From NCBI RefSeq assembly GCF_001425385.1, contig NZ_LMQO01000003.1, positions 186,001 to 250,000 of the forward strand: DNA of 64,000 nt, in the 5' to 3' direction. A program made the position numbers and the translations under genes. Of this stretch, positions 1 to 11,094 are shown one piece after another. This DNA is from Sphingomonas sp. Leaf407 (GTDB lineage Bacteria > Pseudomonadota > Alphaproteobacteria > Sphingomonadales > Sphingomonadaceae). The notes beneath the pieces are model-generated. The model did not search any database. It was not told where the DNA came from and saw only the letters and a program-made list of their open reading frames with translations. The stretch's first letter is position 1, and each line of letters begins with the position of its first letter.

Positions 1-1077
<1,077 letters not shown>

Positions 1078-1100
1078 CTAACCCCGGTAACGGTTTGCGA

Positions 1101-3146
1101 TCAACCCCGGCGGCGGTTCATCATCCGCCGGTCGATCACGATCGGCTGGTCGAAATGCAGCCCGGCGCGGCCGTCCTGCGCCCAGCGCAGCGTCGCCGCC
1201 ACCCATTGGCCATCGACGATCTCGATCCGCAGGCGATCGCCGACGAGATCGTCGTCGAACACGATCGAATCGATCAGCGCGCCGGTCGAACTCAGGTCGC
1301 GGATGCGGGCGATGCGGCGTTCGCCCGCGATCTCGATCGTGGCGCTGCGCAACATGCGGGTGCGCGGCGCGCGATTGGATTTCAGGCCGCTGCTCTCGGC
1401 GACGCCGCCGGCGCGCAGTTGCGTGATCGCCGCCTCGGCTTCCAGCGGCTGACCATAGACGAAGCCCTGCACGCTGTCGCAGCCGAGGTCGCGCACGGCG
1501 GCGATCTCGTCGTGGAATTCCACGCCCTTGGCGGTCGTCTCGATCGCCAGTGCATCGGCCAGCGTCGTGATCGCGCGCACCACCGCCGCGTTGCGCCCGG
1601 CCACGTCGCCCACGCCGCGCACGAAGCTGCGATCGATCTTGATCCGGTCGAACGGCAGGCGGCGCAGGCAGCCGAGCGACGCCGGCCCCGCCCCGAAATC
1701 ATGGAGCGCGATCCGCACCCCGACCGTCTTGAGCGCGGCGAAGATCGTCGCCGAGGCGTTGAGATCGCGCAACACGCTCGCCTCCGCCACGTCCAGTTCC
1801 AGCCGGTCGGGCGGCAGGCCGGCGCGGGCCAGCGCGTTGGTGACGATCGCTGGCAAGGCCGGATTGGCGAACTGCGTCGCTGCCAGGTTCACCGCCAGAT
1901 GTGTCTCGCCGCCCCAGCGCGCCGCGTCGCGACACGCGGTGCGCAACACCCATTCGCCGATCGGCTCGATCAGCCCCGATTCCTCGGCGACGCTGAGGAA
2001 GTCGGCGGGCAGCATCCGCCCGCGCTGCGGATGGTCCCAGCGCAGCAGCGCCTCATAGCCGGTGATCGCGCCATCGGCGGTCGCCACGACCGGCTGATAG
2101 ACCAGCCGCATCTGGTCGAGCGCCAGCGCCTGGCGCAATTCGGTTTCGAGTTGCTGGCGCGACCGTGCCCCGTCGAGCAGCGCGTCGTGGAAGAAGCGGT
2201 GGACGCCGCGTCCTGCGCCCTTGGCGGCATAGAGCGCAAGGTCGGCATGCGACACGAGGGTGTCGGGGCCGTCGCCATGCTCGGGCGAAACCGCGATGCC
2301 GATCGAACAGCCGATCGACACGCACGCCTCGCCGATGAAAAAGGGTTGCGACAGCGCGGCGATGATTCCCTGCGCCAGCGTCGCCATCGCCGCCCGGTCG
2401 CCCATGCGCGGCAGCACTACCTGAAACTCGTCGCCGCCCAGCCGTCCGACGAGGCCGGCCTCGCTGACTGCCTTGGTCAGCCGGGCCGCGACCTGTTTGA
2501 GCAGTGCGTCGCCGACCGGATGGCCCAGCGTATCGTTCACCGCCTTGAACCGGTCGAGGTCGAGCAGGAACAGCGCGGTCCCGTCATACCCCCCTTGCGC
2601 CAGCGTCTGTTCGAGCGACATCCGCATCCGCTGGCGGTTGGCCAGCCCGGTCAGGCTGTCGAACAGCGCGAGGCGGGTGATGGCCGCATCGGACTGGCGG
2701 ATCGATCCGGTATCGCTGCCGGTGCCGACGAAGCCCTCGAACCGGCCATAGGGATCGGTGGCGGGGCTGCCCGACACCGTCCAGTGCCAGTCGCCGCTGC
2801 CCTTGATCGCCGGGGTGACGGCATAGTCGGCGAAGGCGGTGCGCGCGCTCAAGTGAAAGGCGATGGTGCGTTCGGCGTCGCCGCCGCGCTCGGCGCCACC
2901 GGCGATGCGCAACAGGTCGATCAGCGGCATCCCCACCGGATCGAGGCCATGGTCGGCGAACACCGTGGCGATCTTGCCGCTGAGATAGGTCAGGCGGCCG
3001 ATGCGGTCGGTCTGCCAGAACCATGTCGGGCCATGGTTCTCCGCCTCGCGCAGCAGCAGCAGCGCGCGGCCGGCATCGTCGCGGGCGGGATCGTCCGATC
3101 CCTGTACCCACGATCGCAACGCCGCCTTCAGTCCGCCGTGGTGCAA
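1101..3146 (-). CDS. PAS-GGDEF-EAL-PilZ c-di-GMP signalling protein with degenerate EAL site
   Basis: Predicted cyclic-di-GMP signalling protein of 681 residues. Order: PAS-like sensor (about 35-150), GGDEF domain (about 160-320, intact GGDEF at 237-241), EAL domain (about 330-580), C-terminal PilZ-like segment (about 590-681, with DLSSTG matching D/NxSxxG). The GGDEF domain lacks the RxxD inhibitory site (S-E-A-G instead). In the EAL domain the EAL signature, the Asn of NLAAT, the Lys of IKIDRSFV and QGF are kept. Three ligand positions are changed: LELDVAE (Asp for the metal-binding Glu), HDFG (His for the first Asp of DDFG) and AKGVE (Lys for Glu). I infer diguanylate cyclase activity with a non-catalytic EAL. 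The start is a TTG chosen because AAGGGG lies 7 nt upstream; the frame is open further upstream, but that part runs through an inverted repeat. No transmembrane segment is visible. Confidence 0.88.
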   Translation of the reverse strand: MHHGGLKAALRSWVQGSDDPARDDAGRALLLLREAENHGPTWFWQTDRIGRLTYLSGKIATVFADHGLDPVGMPLIDLLRIAGGAERGGDAERTIAFHLSARTAFADYAVTPAIKGSGDWHWTVSGSPATDPYGRFEGFVGTGSDTGSIRQSDAAITRLALFDSLTGLANRQRMRMSLEQTLAQGGYDGTALFLLDLDRFKAVNDTLGHPVGDALLKQVAARLTKAVSEAGLVGRLGGDEFQVVLPRMGDRAAMATLAQGIIAALSQPFFIGEACVSIGCSIGIAVSPEHGDGPDTLVSHADLALYAAKGAGRGVHRFFHDALLDGARSRQQLETELRQALALDQMRLVYQPVVATADGAITGYEALLRWDHPQRGRMLPADFLSVAEESGLIEPIGEWVLRTACRDAARWGGETHLAVNLAATQFANPALPAIVTNALARAGLPPDRLELDVAEASVLRDLNASATIFAALKTVGVRIALHDFGAGPASLGCLRRLPFDRIKIDRSFVRGVGDVAGRNAAVVRAITTLADALAIETTAKGVEFHDEIAAVRDLGCDSVQGFVYGQPLEAEAAITQLRAGGVAESSGLKSNRAPRTRMLRSATIEIAGERRIARIRDLSSTGALIDSIVFDDDLVGDRLRIEIVDGQWVAATLRWAQDGRAGLHFDQPIVIDRRMMNRRRG

Positions 3147-3251
3147 CGTCCGTCCCCTTGATCCGACAGGAAGCGATAGCGCGCAGAGGTGAACGAAGTC
3201 TTTGCAAGGCAGGCGTCGCACCCTGTAGGACGGCAGACAAGAGTCCGTCTG

Positions 3252-3275
3252 GAAACTCGCGGAAGGGCGAGTTTC
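3252..3275. repeat. 9-bp hairpin in divergent intergenic region
   Basis: GAAACTCGC and GCGAGTTTC flank a six-base loop. It lies between the c-di-GMP gene (minus) and the fumarase gene (plus), just before the larger inverted repeat. It could be a terminator-like stem or an operator; there is no clear T-run, so its role is open. Confidence 0.5.
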
Positions 3276-3288
3276 TTGTGCGGTGCCG

Positions 3289-3352
3289 GCCCGCTCCCCC
3301 ACCCGGCCACCCATCGAGGATACCGTGTGGGTGGCCGGGTGGGGGAGCGGGC
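3289..3352. repeat. Perfect 25-bp inverted repeat upstream of fumarase
   Basis: The arms at 3289-3313 and 3328-3352 are exact reverse complements (left arm begins GCCCGCTCCCCCACCC) separated by 14 bases. The structure ends 27 bp before the fumarase ATG, so it would lie in the fumarase leader or promoter. I see no convincing -35/-10 between the repeat and the start codon. It may be a member of a G-rich palindromic repeat family (compare 21205-21374 and 36454-36564, which carry similar GGGTGGG and CCCACCC tracts). Confidence 0.8.
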
Positions 3353-3379
3353 TTTCGGACAGACGCCAAACCGCTTGCC

Positions 3380-4912
3380 ATGGACCCGCCGATGACCGTC
3401 ACCATAACCGAAGCCGACCTGATCGAGAGCGTTGCCGACGCGCTCCAGTTCATCAGCTATTATCACCCGATGGATTACATCCGCGCGCTGGGCGACGCCT
3501 ATGCCGCCGAGACGAGCCCGGCCGCCAAGGACGCGATCGCGCAGATCCTGACCAACAGCCGGATGTGCGCCGAGGGGCATCGCCCGATCTGTCAGGATAC
3601 CGGCATCGTCACCGTGTTCGTGAAGTGGGGGCAGGACTGCCGCCTCGCCTCCGACCGGTCGTTGCAGGAGGTCGTCGACGAAGGCGTGCGCCGCGCCTAC
3701 CTGCACCCGGAGAACAAGCTGCGCGCCTCGATCCTCGCCGATCCAGCGTTCACTAGGCGGAATACCAAGGACAACACGCCGTCGGTACTCCATGTCGAGA
3801 TGGTGCCGGGCACGAAGGTGCATGTCGACGTCGCGGCCAAGGGCGGCGGCAGCGAGAACAAGTCAAAGTTCAAGATGATGAACCCCAGCGATTCGATCGT
3901 CGACTGGGTGCTGGAGATGCTGCCGCAGATGGGGGCCGGCTGGTGTCCGCCCGGCATGCTCGGCATCGGCATCGGCGGCACCGCCGAAAAGGCGATGCTG
4001 CTCGCCAAGGAATCGCTGATGGGCCAGATCGATATGGCGCAGTTGAAGGCGCGCGGCCCGCAGAACGACATCGAGGCGCTGCGCATCGAGCTGATGGACA
4101 AGGTCAACGCGCTCGGCATCGGCGCGCAGGGGCTGGGCGGGCTGTCGACCGTATTGGACGTCAAGATCCTCGACTGGCCGACGCATGCCGCCTCCAAGCC
4201 GGTGGCGATGATCCCCAACTGCGCCGCCACCCGCCACGCGCATTTCACGCTCGACGGATCGGGTCCGGCGTATCTTGAGACGCCGAAACTGTCCGACTGG
4301 CCCGACGTCAACTGGACGCCGGACAAGGCGGCGATCCGGGTCGACCTCGACACGCTGACCCCCGAAGTCGTCGCGACGTGGAAGCATGGCGACCGGTTGT
4401 TGCTGAACGGCAAGATGCTGACCGGCCGCGACGCCGCGCACAAGCGGATCGCCGACATGCTGGCCAAGGGCGAGGAACTGCCGGTCGATTTCCGCGGGCG
4501 CGTCATTTATTATGTCGGCCCGGTCGATCCGGTCGGCGAGGAAGTCGTCGGGCCGGCCGGTCCGACCACCGCCACCCGCATGGACAAGTTCACCCGGATG
4601 ATGCTGGGTCAAGGCCTGCTGGCGATGGTCGGCAAGGCCGAACGCGGCGTCGATGCGACCAAGGCGATTGCGGAGGCCAAGTCGGCCTATCTGATGGCGG
4701 TCGGCGGTGCGGCCTATCTGGTGTCGCGCGCGATCAAGGGATCGCAGGTCGTCGGCTTCGCCGATCTGGGCATGGAAGCGATCTACGAGTTCGAGGTCGA
4801 GGATTTCCCGGTGACGGTCGCGGTCGACAGCGAAGGCCAGAACGTCCACCACCTCGCGCCCCTGGTCTGGCGCGAGAAGATCAAGCGCGAACGGCTGCTC
4901 GAAGGAGCGTGA
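3380..4912 (+). CDS. fumA: Class I (iron-sulfur) fumarate hydratase
   Basis: Reversibly hydrates fumarate to malate in the TCA cycle using a [4Fe-4S] cluster. The 510-residue length fits single-chain class I fumarases, which join the alpha and beta domains. The N-terminal domain has NSRMCAEGHRPICQDTG, typical of the family, then WCPPGMLGIGIGG and NCAATRHAHF, which supply the cysteines expected to bind the cluster. The C-terminal domain has GRVIYYVGPVDPVGEEVVGPAGPTTATRMD and ends near GQNVHHLAPLVWREKIKRERLLEGA-like residues. The start is ATG at 3380 (MDPPMTVTITEAD); the ATG at 3392 is equally possible because neither has a strong Shine-Dalgarno. The open frame continues upstream across the inverted repeats but shows no protein-like sequence there. 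A stand-alone gene with a palindromic leader and repeats on both sides. Confidence 0.96.
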   Translation: MDPPMTVTITEADLIESVADALQFISYYHPMDYIRALGDAYAAETSPAAKDAIAQILTNSRMCAEGHRPICQDTGIVTVFVKWGQDCRLASDRSLQEVVDEGVRRAYLHPENKLRASILADPAFTRRNTKDNTPSVLHVEMVPGTKVHVDVAAKGGGSENKSKFKMMNPSDSIVDWVLEMLPQMGAGWCPPGMLGIGIGGTAEKAMLLAKESLMGQIDMAQLKARGPQNDIEALRIELMDKVNALGIGAQGLGGLSTVLDVKILDWPTHAASKPVAMIPNCAATRHAHFTLDGSGPAYLETPKLSDWPDVNWTPDKAAIRVDLDTLTPEVVATWKHGDRLLLNGKMLTGRDAAHKRIADMLAKGEELPVDFRGRVIYYVGPVDPVGEEVVGPAGPTTATRMDKFTRMMLGQGLLAMVGKAERGVDATKAIAEAKSAYLMAVGGAAYLVSRAIKGSQVVGFADLGMEAIYEFEVEDFPVTVAVDSEGQNVHHLAPLVWREKIKRERLLEGA

Positions 4913-4956
4913 GGCTGGAGGCGGGGCGGATGACGTCGCCCTGCCACCCCCTCAAC

Positions 4957-5062
4957 GTCACCCCGGACTTGTTCCGGGGTCCACCGGGCCGCAGACGACG
5001 CGATCAAATCCTGACCGGCATCGCCCGCCGATAGATGGACCCCGGAACAAGTCCGGGGTGAC
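4957..5062. repeat. REP-like palindromic pair, family A
   Basis: Two 27-bp arms, 4957-4983 (core CACCCCGGACTTGTTCCGGG) and 5036-5062, are perfect reverse complements separated by 52 bp. Each arm is itself palindromic (CCCCGGA...TCCGGGG). A third, single copy with one mismatch lies at 42629-42655. This is the bipartite arrangement of REP/BIME elements. It sits between the fumarase and clpB genes and could act as a terminator or mRNA-stabilising structure after fumarase. Confidence 0.85.
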
Positions 5063-5147
5063 GACGATGGACAATACCTCCTGACGACGCCTCTTGTGTT
5101 GCCGATATACCACACCATATCGCGGCCAACATCACAGGGGAACGCCC

Positions 5148-7724
<2,577 letters not shown>

Positions 7725-7755
7725 TCCCGCACCGCCCGCATCCCGTCAAAAAGAA

Positions 7756-7784
7756 GGGGGCGCTTCCGATGTGGAAGCGCCCCC
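7756..7784. terminator. Bidirectional intrinsic terminator between clpB and a TonB-dependent receptor
   Basis: Stem GGGGGCGCTTCC / GGAAGCGCCCCC with a 5-base loop, followed on the plus strand by GTTTTTTGG and preceded by AAAAAGAA, which gives a U-run on the minus-strand transcript. It serves both convergent genes. The same 12-bp stem recurs at 11044-11072. Confidence 0.93.
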
Positions 7785-7809
7785 GTTTTTTGGCCCGAAG
7801 ACCGGTTCG

Positions 7810-10800
7810 TTACAGGTTGAACTTCACGCCGGCGCGGTAGGCGCGACCGATGATCCCGTTGCCGCCCTGCACCGCATTGTACAGGTGCGCGCCATAGGTG
7901 ACGGGGTCGAGCGGCGGCATGTCGTCGAGGATGTTCAGCACGTTGACGTAGAAGTTGAACTTGTCGTTCACCTTGAACGTCGCGGTGCCATCGACCGTGA
8001 TGTACGGCGCGATGTGGCATTCGACATAGCCCGGGTTCTGGCCGCAGTCGCCCGCGGTATCGCCCTGGTCCTCGGCCGACAGGTCATAGCCGCCGAACAG
8101 GTTGGCGACGCCCGTCACCGAGAAGGTGTCGGTGTCGATCGTGTTCTGCCACGACGCGCGCCAGCGCGGCGTGCCGTTGCCGGCGGTCAGGTTGAAGTTG
8201 CCGAGCGTGCCGGCATAACGCTGGCGAGTGCCGTCGGCGAAGGTCGTCGACAGGTCGAGGATGTAGCTGGCGGTCGCTGCGGTGGTGAAGCGCACGCCAT
8301 CGGCGAGATTGAACCGGCCCGTGACCGCCGCGTCGATCCCTTCCGAGCGGATCGTGTCCGAATTGACGAGCTGCGACTGCACGAAGGCGATACGCGGCAG
8401 CGCGGTCGGGAAGTTGGGATCGGGTGCGTCGGCGATGACGTTGAACCCGGTCGGGATCGCCTGACCCGCATAATAGGCGGCGATTGCCGGGGTGTTGTCG
8501 GCCGAGGTGATCGCCCCGGTCTTCTTGATGTTATAGTAGTCGACCGTGATCGTGATCGCCCGGATCGGTTCGAGGATGATGCCGCCGGTGAAGCTGCGCG
8601 ACTTTTCGGGTTCGAGGTCGGGCGAGGCCAGCGTCGTCTGACCCAGCGAATAGGTGGTCAGATAGGTCGGGCACGACGTCGGCGTGGTGGCGCAGGCCGC
8701 GCCATACTGGGCACGGAAGCTGGCCGGCAGCGTGTTCGGCTGGATCGTGACATAGCCGGTCGTCGGCAGCGCGTTGGCTTCCGCGAACGACGGGATGCGG
8801 AACCCGCGCGAATAGGTGCCGCGGATCGCCAACTGCGGGATCGGGGTGAACTTCGCACCGATCTTCGGCGAGAAGGCGTCCTGCCCGCTGCTGTACTTGT
8901 CGTAGCGACCCGACAGATTGACGTCGAGCTGTTCGAAGATCGGCGCGTTCAGCTCGGCGAAGGCCGAATAGACCGTCCGGTTGCCCTCGGTGCCAAAGGC
9001 GTTCAGGCGGAAATAGCGCTGCGTCGGGCCGTTGGTGTCGGGGTTGGCGCTGGGGGCCTCGATCGCTTCGTAGCGGATCGCGACGCCGACGCCGAGCTGG
9101 AGCGGACCGCCGGGCAACTGGAACAGTTCGCGACCGATCGTGGCTTCGGCCTGGTACAAATCCGACGAGGAGTCGGTGATGTTGTCGGGCGCGATGAAGT
9201 CGCGCACCGCCTGACTGTTCTGCGACGGGTTGACGAAGTTGTACGACCCCGTGGCGATCGAGCTGAGCAGGTTCGCGATATAGACATAGCCGCTCGACGA
9301 GCGACGCAGGTCGGTGTGCATCGCGGTTGCGTTGACCGAGTAGTTCCAGTCGTCGCTGAACGTGCCGTTGATGCCGAGCGCGGCACGATACACGCGGCTG
9401 CGCGTCTCGTTATATTCCTGGATGTCGGGCAGACGACCGCCGATGCGGGCAAGCTGACCAACGCCGGCGAACGGGTTGTTCGGGTTCAGGCGACGGTCGG
9501 CGGCGGTGGCGCAGTTGACGCCCGTCGCGCAGACGAAGACCGGCAGGACCAGCGCGGCCGATCCGGCGGCAAAGGCACCACCACCGGCGGCGGTCGAATA
9601 TTGCGGGAAGAGAATGCCGGCCGGCGCGTTGCCGCGAATGGTGGCGGGCAGCCCGGTGTAGTTCACCGTGCTCTGCTGGAAGTTCACCATCGCATAGGCT
9701 TCGGCGTTGTCGCCGACCTGGAAGGTGCCACGCGCCGAACCGCCGAAGCGTTCGATGTTCGGGGTGATGTTGCCGAATTCCTGCGTCACGTCCTGCGAGC
9801 AGACCGTGGTCGGCGCGTTTAGGTTGCTGCTGCCGAGCAGTTCGGCGGCGGTCAGGTTATAGGCCGAGCCGCGATCGCAGGCGAGGGTCGGGTTCAGCTT
9901 CTGGAACCGGCCGAGCGTGGTCGTGTTCGACGGATCGACCGGCTGGACATAGAAGTTGCTGGTGTTGAGCGAGAAGCCGCCGTTGCGGAAACCACCCGCC
10001 GCGTTCAGCCCGTTCAGCACGTTGTTCGGGCCGCACAGCCCGTCGTTGCAGACGCCGCGCAGATCGTCGGTGTTGTAGGGATAGCCGCGCTCGCGGTTCA
10101 TCACGCCTTCCGAGCGGAAGTAGAAGCCGCTGATATAGGCGTTGTAGCCATTCTCGGACAGGTCGCCGGTGCCGGCGGTCAGGCTCAGGCGATAGTTGGC
10201 GGCATCGCCGCGCTCGGAAATACCGGCTTCGGCACGGCCACCGACGCCCTTGTATTCGCGCTTGGTGATGATGTTGACCACGCCGGCGATCGCGTCGGCG
10301 CCGTAGCTCGACGATGCACCATCGCGCAGCACCTCGACCCGCTCGACGATGTCGTCGGGGATGGTGTTCAGATCGACGAAGTTGCGCGTGCCGTCATCCG
10401 ACAGCGGATAGTAGGCGGCGCGCAGGCCATCGAACAGCACCAGCGTCGAGCTGGTCGACAGACCGCGCAGCGACACCGCCGACGCGCCCGCGCCGAACGC
10501 GCCGTTGGCGGTGAACGAGTTGGTCAGCGCCGGGCCGTTGTTCGACGTAAGCTGCTGGATCGCGTCCTGCGTGGTCGTGATGCCGCGCTGTTCGAACGAT
10601 TCGGCGGTCAGCACCGTGACCGGCGACGGGGTTTCGCGTGCGGTGGTGCGCAGGATCGATCCGGTGACGACGATTTCCTGGTCCTGCGCCTCGGCAGGCG
10701 CTGGGGCCTGGAGTGCGGTCGGATCATTGGTCGGCGTCGTCGTCTGGGCAGCCGCGGGCAACGCCAGCAGGCCGATGGCGAGCGCCGATCCGGCGGCGCC

Positions 10801-10836
10801 GGTGCGCAGGCTTGCGCGCAGCATGGTAGAAATCAT
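7810..10836 (-). CDS. TonB-dependent outer-membrane receptor (paralog 1)
   Basis: A 1008-residue outer-membrane receptor that would import a ligand energised by TonB-ExbBD. It begins MISTMLRASLRTGAAGS, a signal peptide ending ALPAAAQ, then a TonB-box-like stretch EIVVTGSILR. The plug domain follows (TVLTAESFEQRGITTTQDAI, VSLRGLSTSSTLVLFDGLR, EVLRDGASSSYGADAIAGVV) and then a long barrel ending GRAYRAGVKFNL. The ATG at 10836 fits the signal peptide; GAAGGGG lies 11 nt upstream, a rather long spacing. The substrate is not predictable from sequence: the plug resembles the large sphingomonad receptors often annotated for carbohydrates or peptides, and no siderophore gene is adjacent. Its signal peptide and plug resemble those of the next receptor (11095-14043), so the two are likely paralogs. 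Confidence 0.95.
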   Translation of the reverse strand: MISTMLRASLRTGAAGSALAIGLLALPAAAQTTTPTNDPTALQAPAPAEAQDQEIVVTGSILRTTARETPSPVTVLTAESFEQRGITTTQDAIQQLTSNNGPALTNSFTANGAFGAGASAVSLRGLSTSSTLVLFDGLRAAYYPLSDDGTRNFVDLNTIPDDIVERVEVLRDGASSSYGADAIAGVVNIITKREYKGVGGRAEAGISERGDAANYRLSLTAGTGDLSENGYNAYISGFYFRSEGVMNRERGYPYNTDDLRGVCNDGLCGPNNVLNGLNAAGGFRNGGFSLNTSNFYVQPVDPSNTTTLGRFQKLNPTLACDRGSAYNLTAAELLGSSNLNAPTTVCSQDVTQEFGNITPNIERFGGSARGTFQVGDNAEAYAMVNFQQSTVNYTGLPATIRGNAPAGILFPQYSTAAGGGAFAAGSAALVLPVFVCATGVNCATAADRRLNPNNPFAGVGQLARIGGRLPDIQEYNETRSRVYRAALGINGTFSDDWNYSVNATAMHTDLRRSSSGYVYIANLLSSIATGSYNFVNPSQNSQAVRDFIAPDNITDSSSDLYQAEATIGRELFQLPGGPLQLGVGVAIRYEAIEAPSANPDTNGPTQRYFRLNAFGTEGNRTVYSAFAELNAPIFEQLDVNLSGRYDKYSSGQDAFSPKIGAKFTPIPQLAIRGTYSRGFRIPSFAEANALPTTGYVTIQPNTLPASFRAQYGAACATTPTSCPTYLTTYSLGQTTLASPDLEPEKSRSFTGGIILEPIRAITITVDYYNIKKTGAITSADNTPAIAAYYAGQAIPTGFNVIADAPDPNFPTALPRIAFVQSQLVNSDTIRSEGIDAAVTGRFNLADGVRFTTAATASYILDLSTTFADGTRQRYAGTLGNFNLTAGNGTPRWRASWQNTIDTDTFSVTGVANLFGGYDLSAEDQGDTAGDCGQNPGYVECHIAPYITVDGTATFKVNDKFNFYVNVLNILDDMPPLDPVTYGAHLYNAVQGGNGIIGRAYRAGVKFNL

Positions 10837-11036
10837 CGGTCGATGAACCCCTTCACTGGTCCGTATCGGACGGTATCGTTGGCAGACGGCCTCCCTAGGC
10901 ACGTCATCAACGGCAGCGGTATCGAGCGCGTTCCGGGTTCAGTAAATACGTATAACGTTATTGAGTCGCTTTTGATAACGTGTGTAACCAAACAGCAACA
11001 GAAGGTTACAACGCGGTATCGTCTTGTTGAAGCACG
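10837..11036 (-). promoter_or_regulatory. Upstream region of receptor 1, function not resolved
   Basis: About 200 bp without a gene, more AT-rich than the flanks. It holds AATACGTAT at 10945-10953 inside the near-palindrome AATACGTATAACGTTATT. The same nonamer occurs upstream of receptor 2 at 14237-14245. The distances to the start codons differ (about 110 and 194 bp), so a shared operator is only a suggestion. Confidence 0.3.
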
Positions 11037-11043
11037 AAAAAAA

Positions 11044-11072
11044 GGGGGCGCTTCCGCAATGGAAGCGCCCCC
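11044..11072 (-). terminator. Intrinsic terminator of receptor 2
   Basis: Stem GGGGGCGCTTCC / GGAAGCGCCCCC with loop GCAAT. On the minus strand it is followed by seven T residues (A-run at 11037-11043), a strong rho-independent terminator 23 bp after the receptor 2 stop. The stem is identical to that at 7756-7784. Confidence 0.93.
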
Positions 11073-11094
11073 CGGCATGATCGCTGCGATCGGA

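Noticed and set aside
3023..3379. In-frame upstream extension of fumarase
   Set aside because: It lies over the start of the c-di-GMP gene and the inverted repeats and adds about 120 residues absent from class I fumarases.
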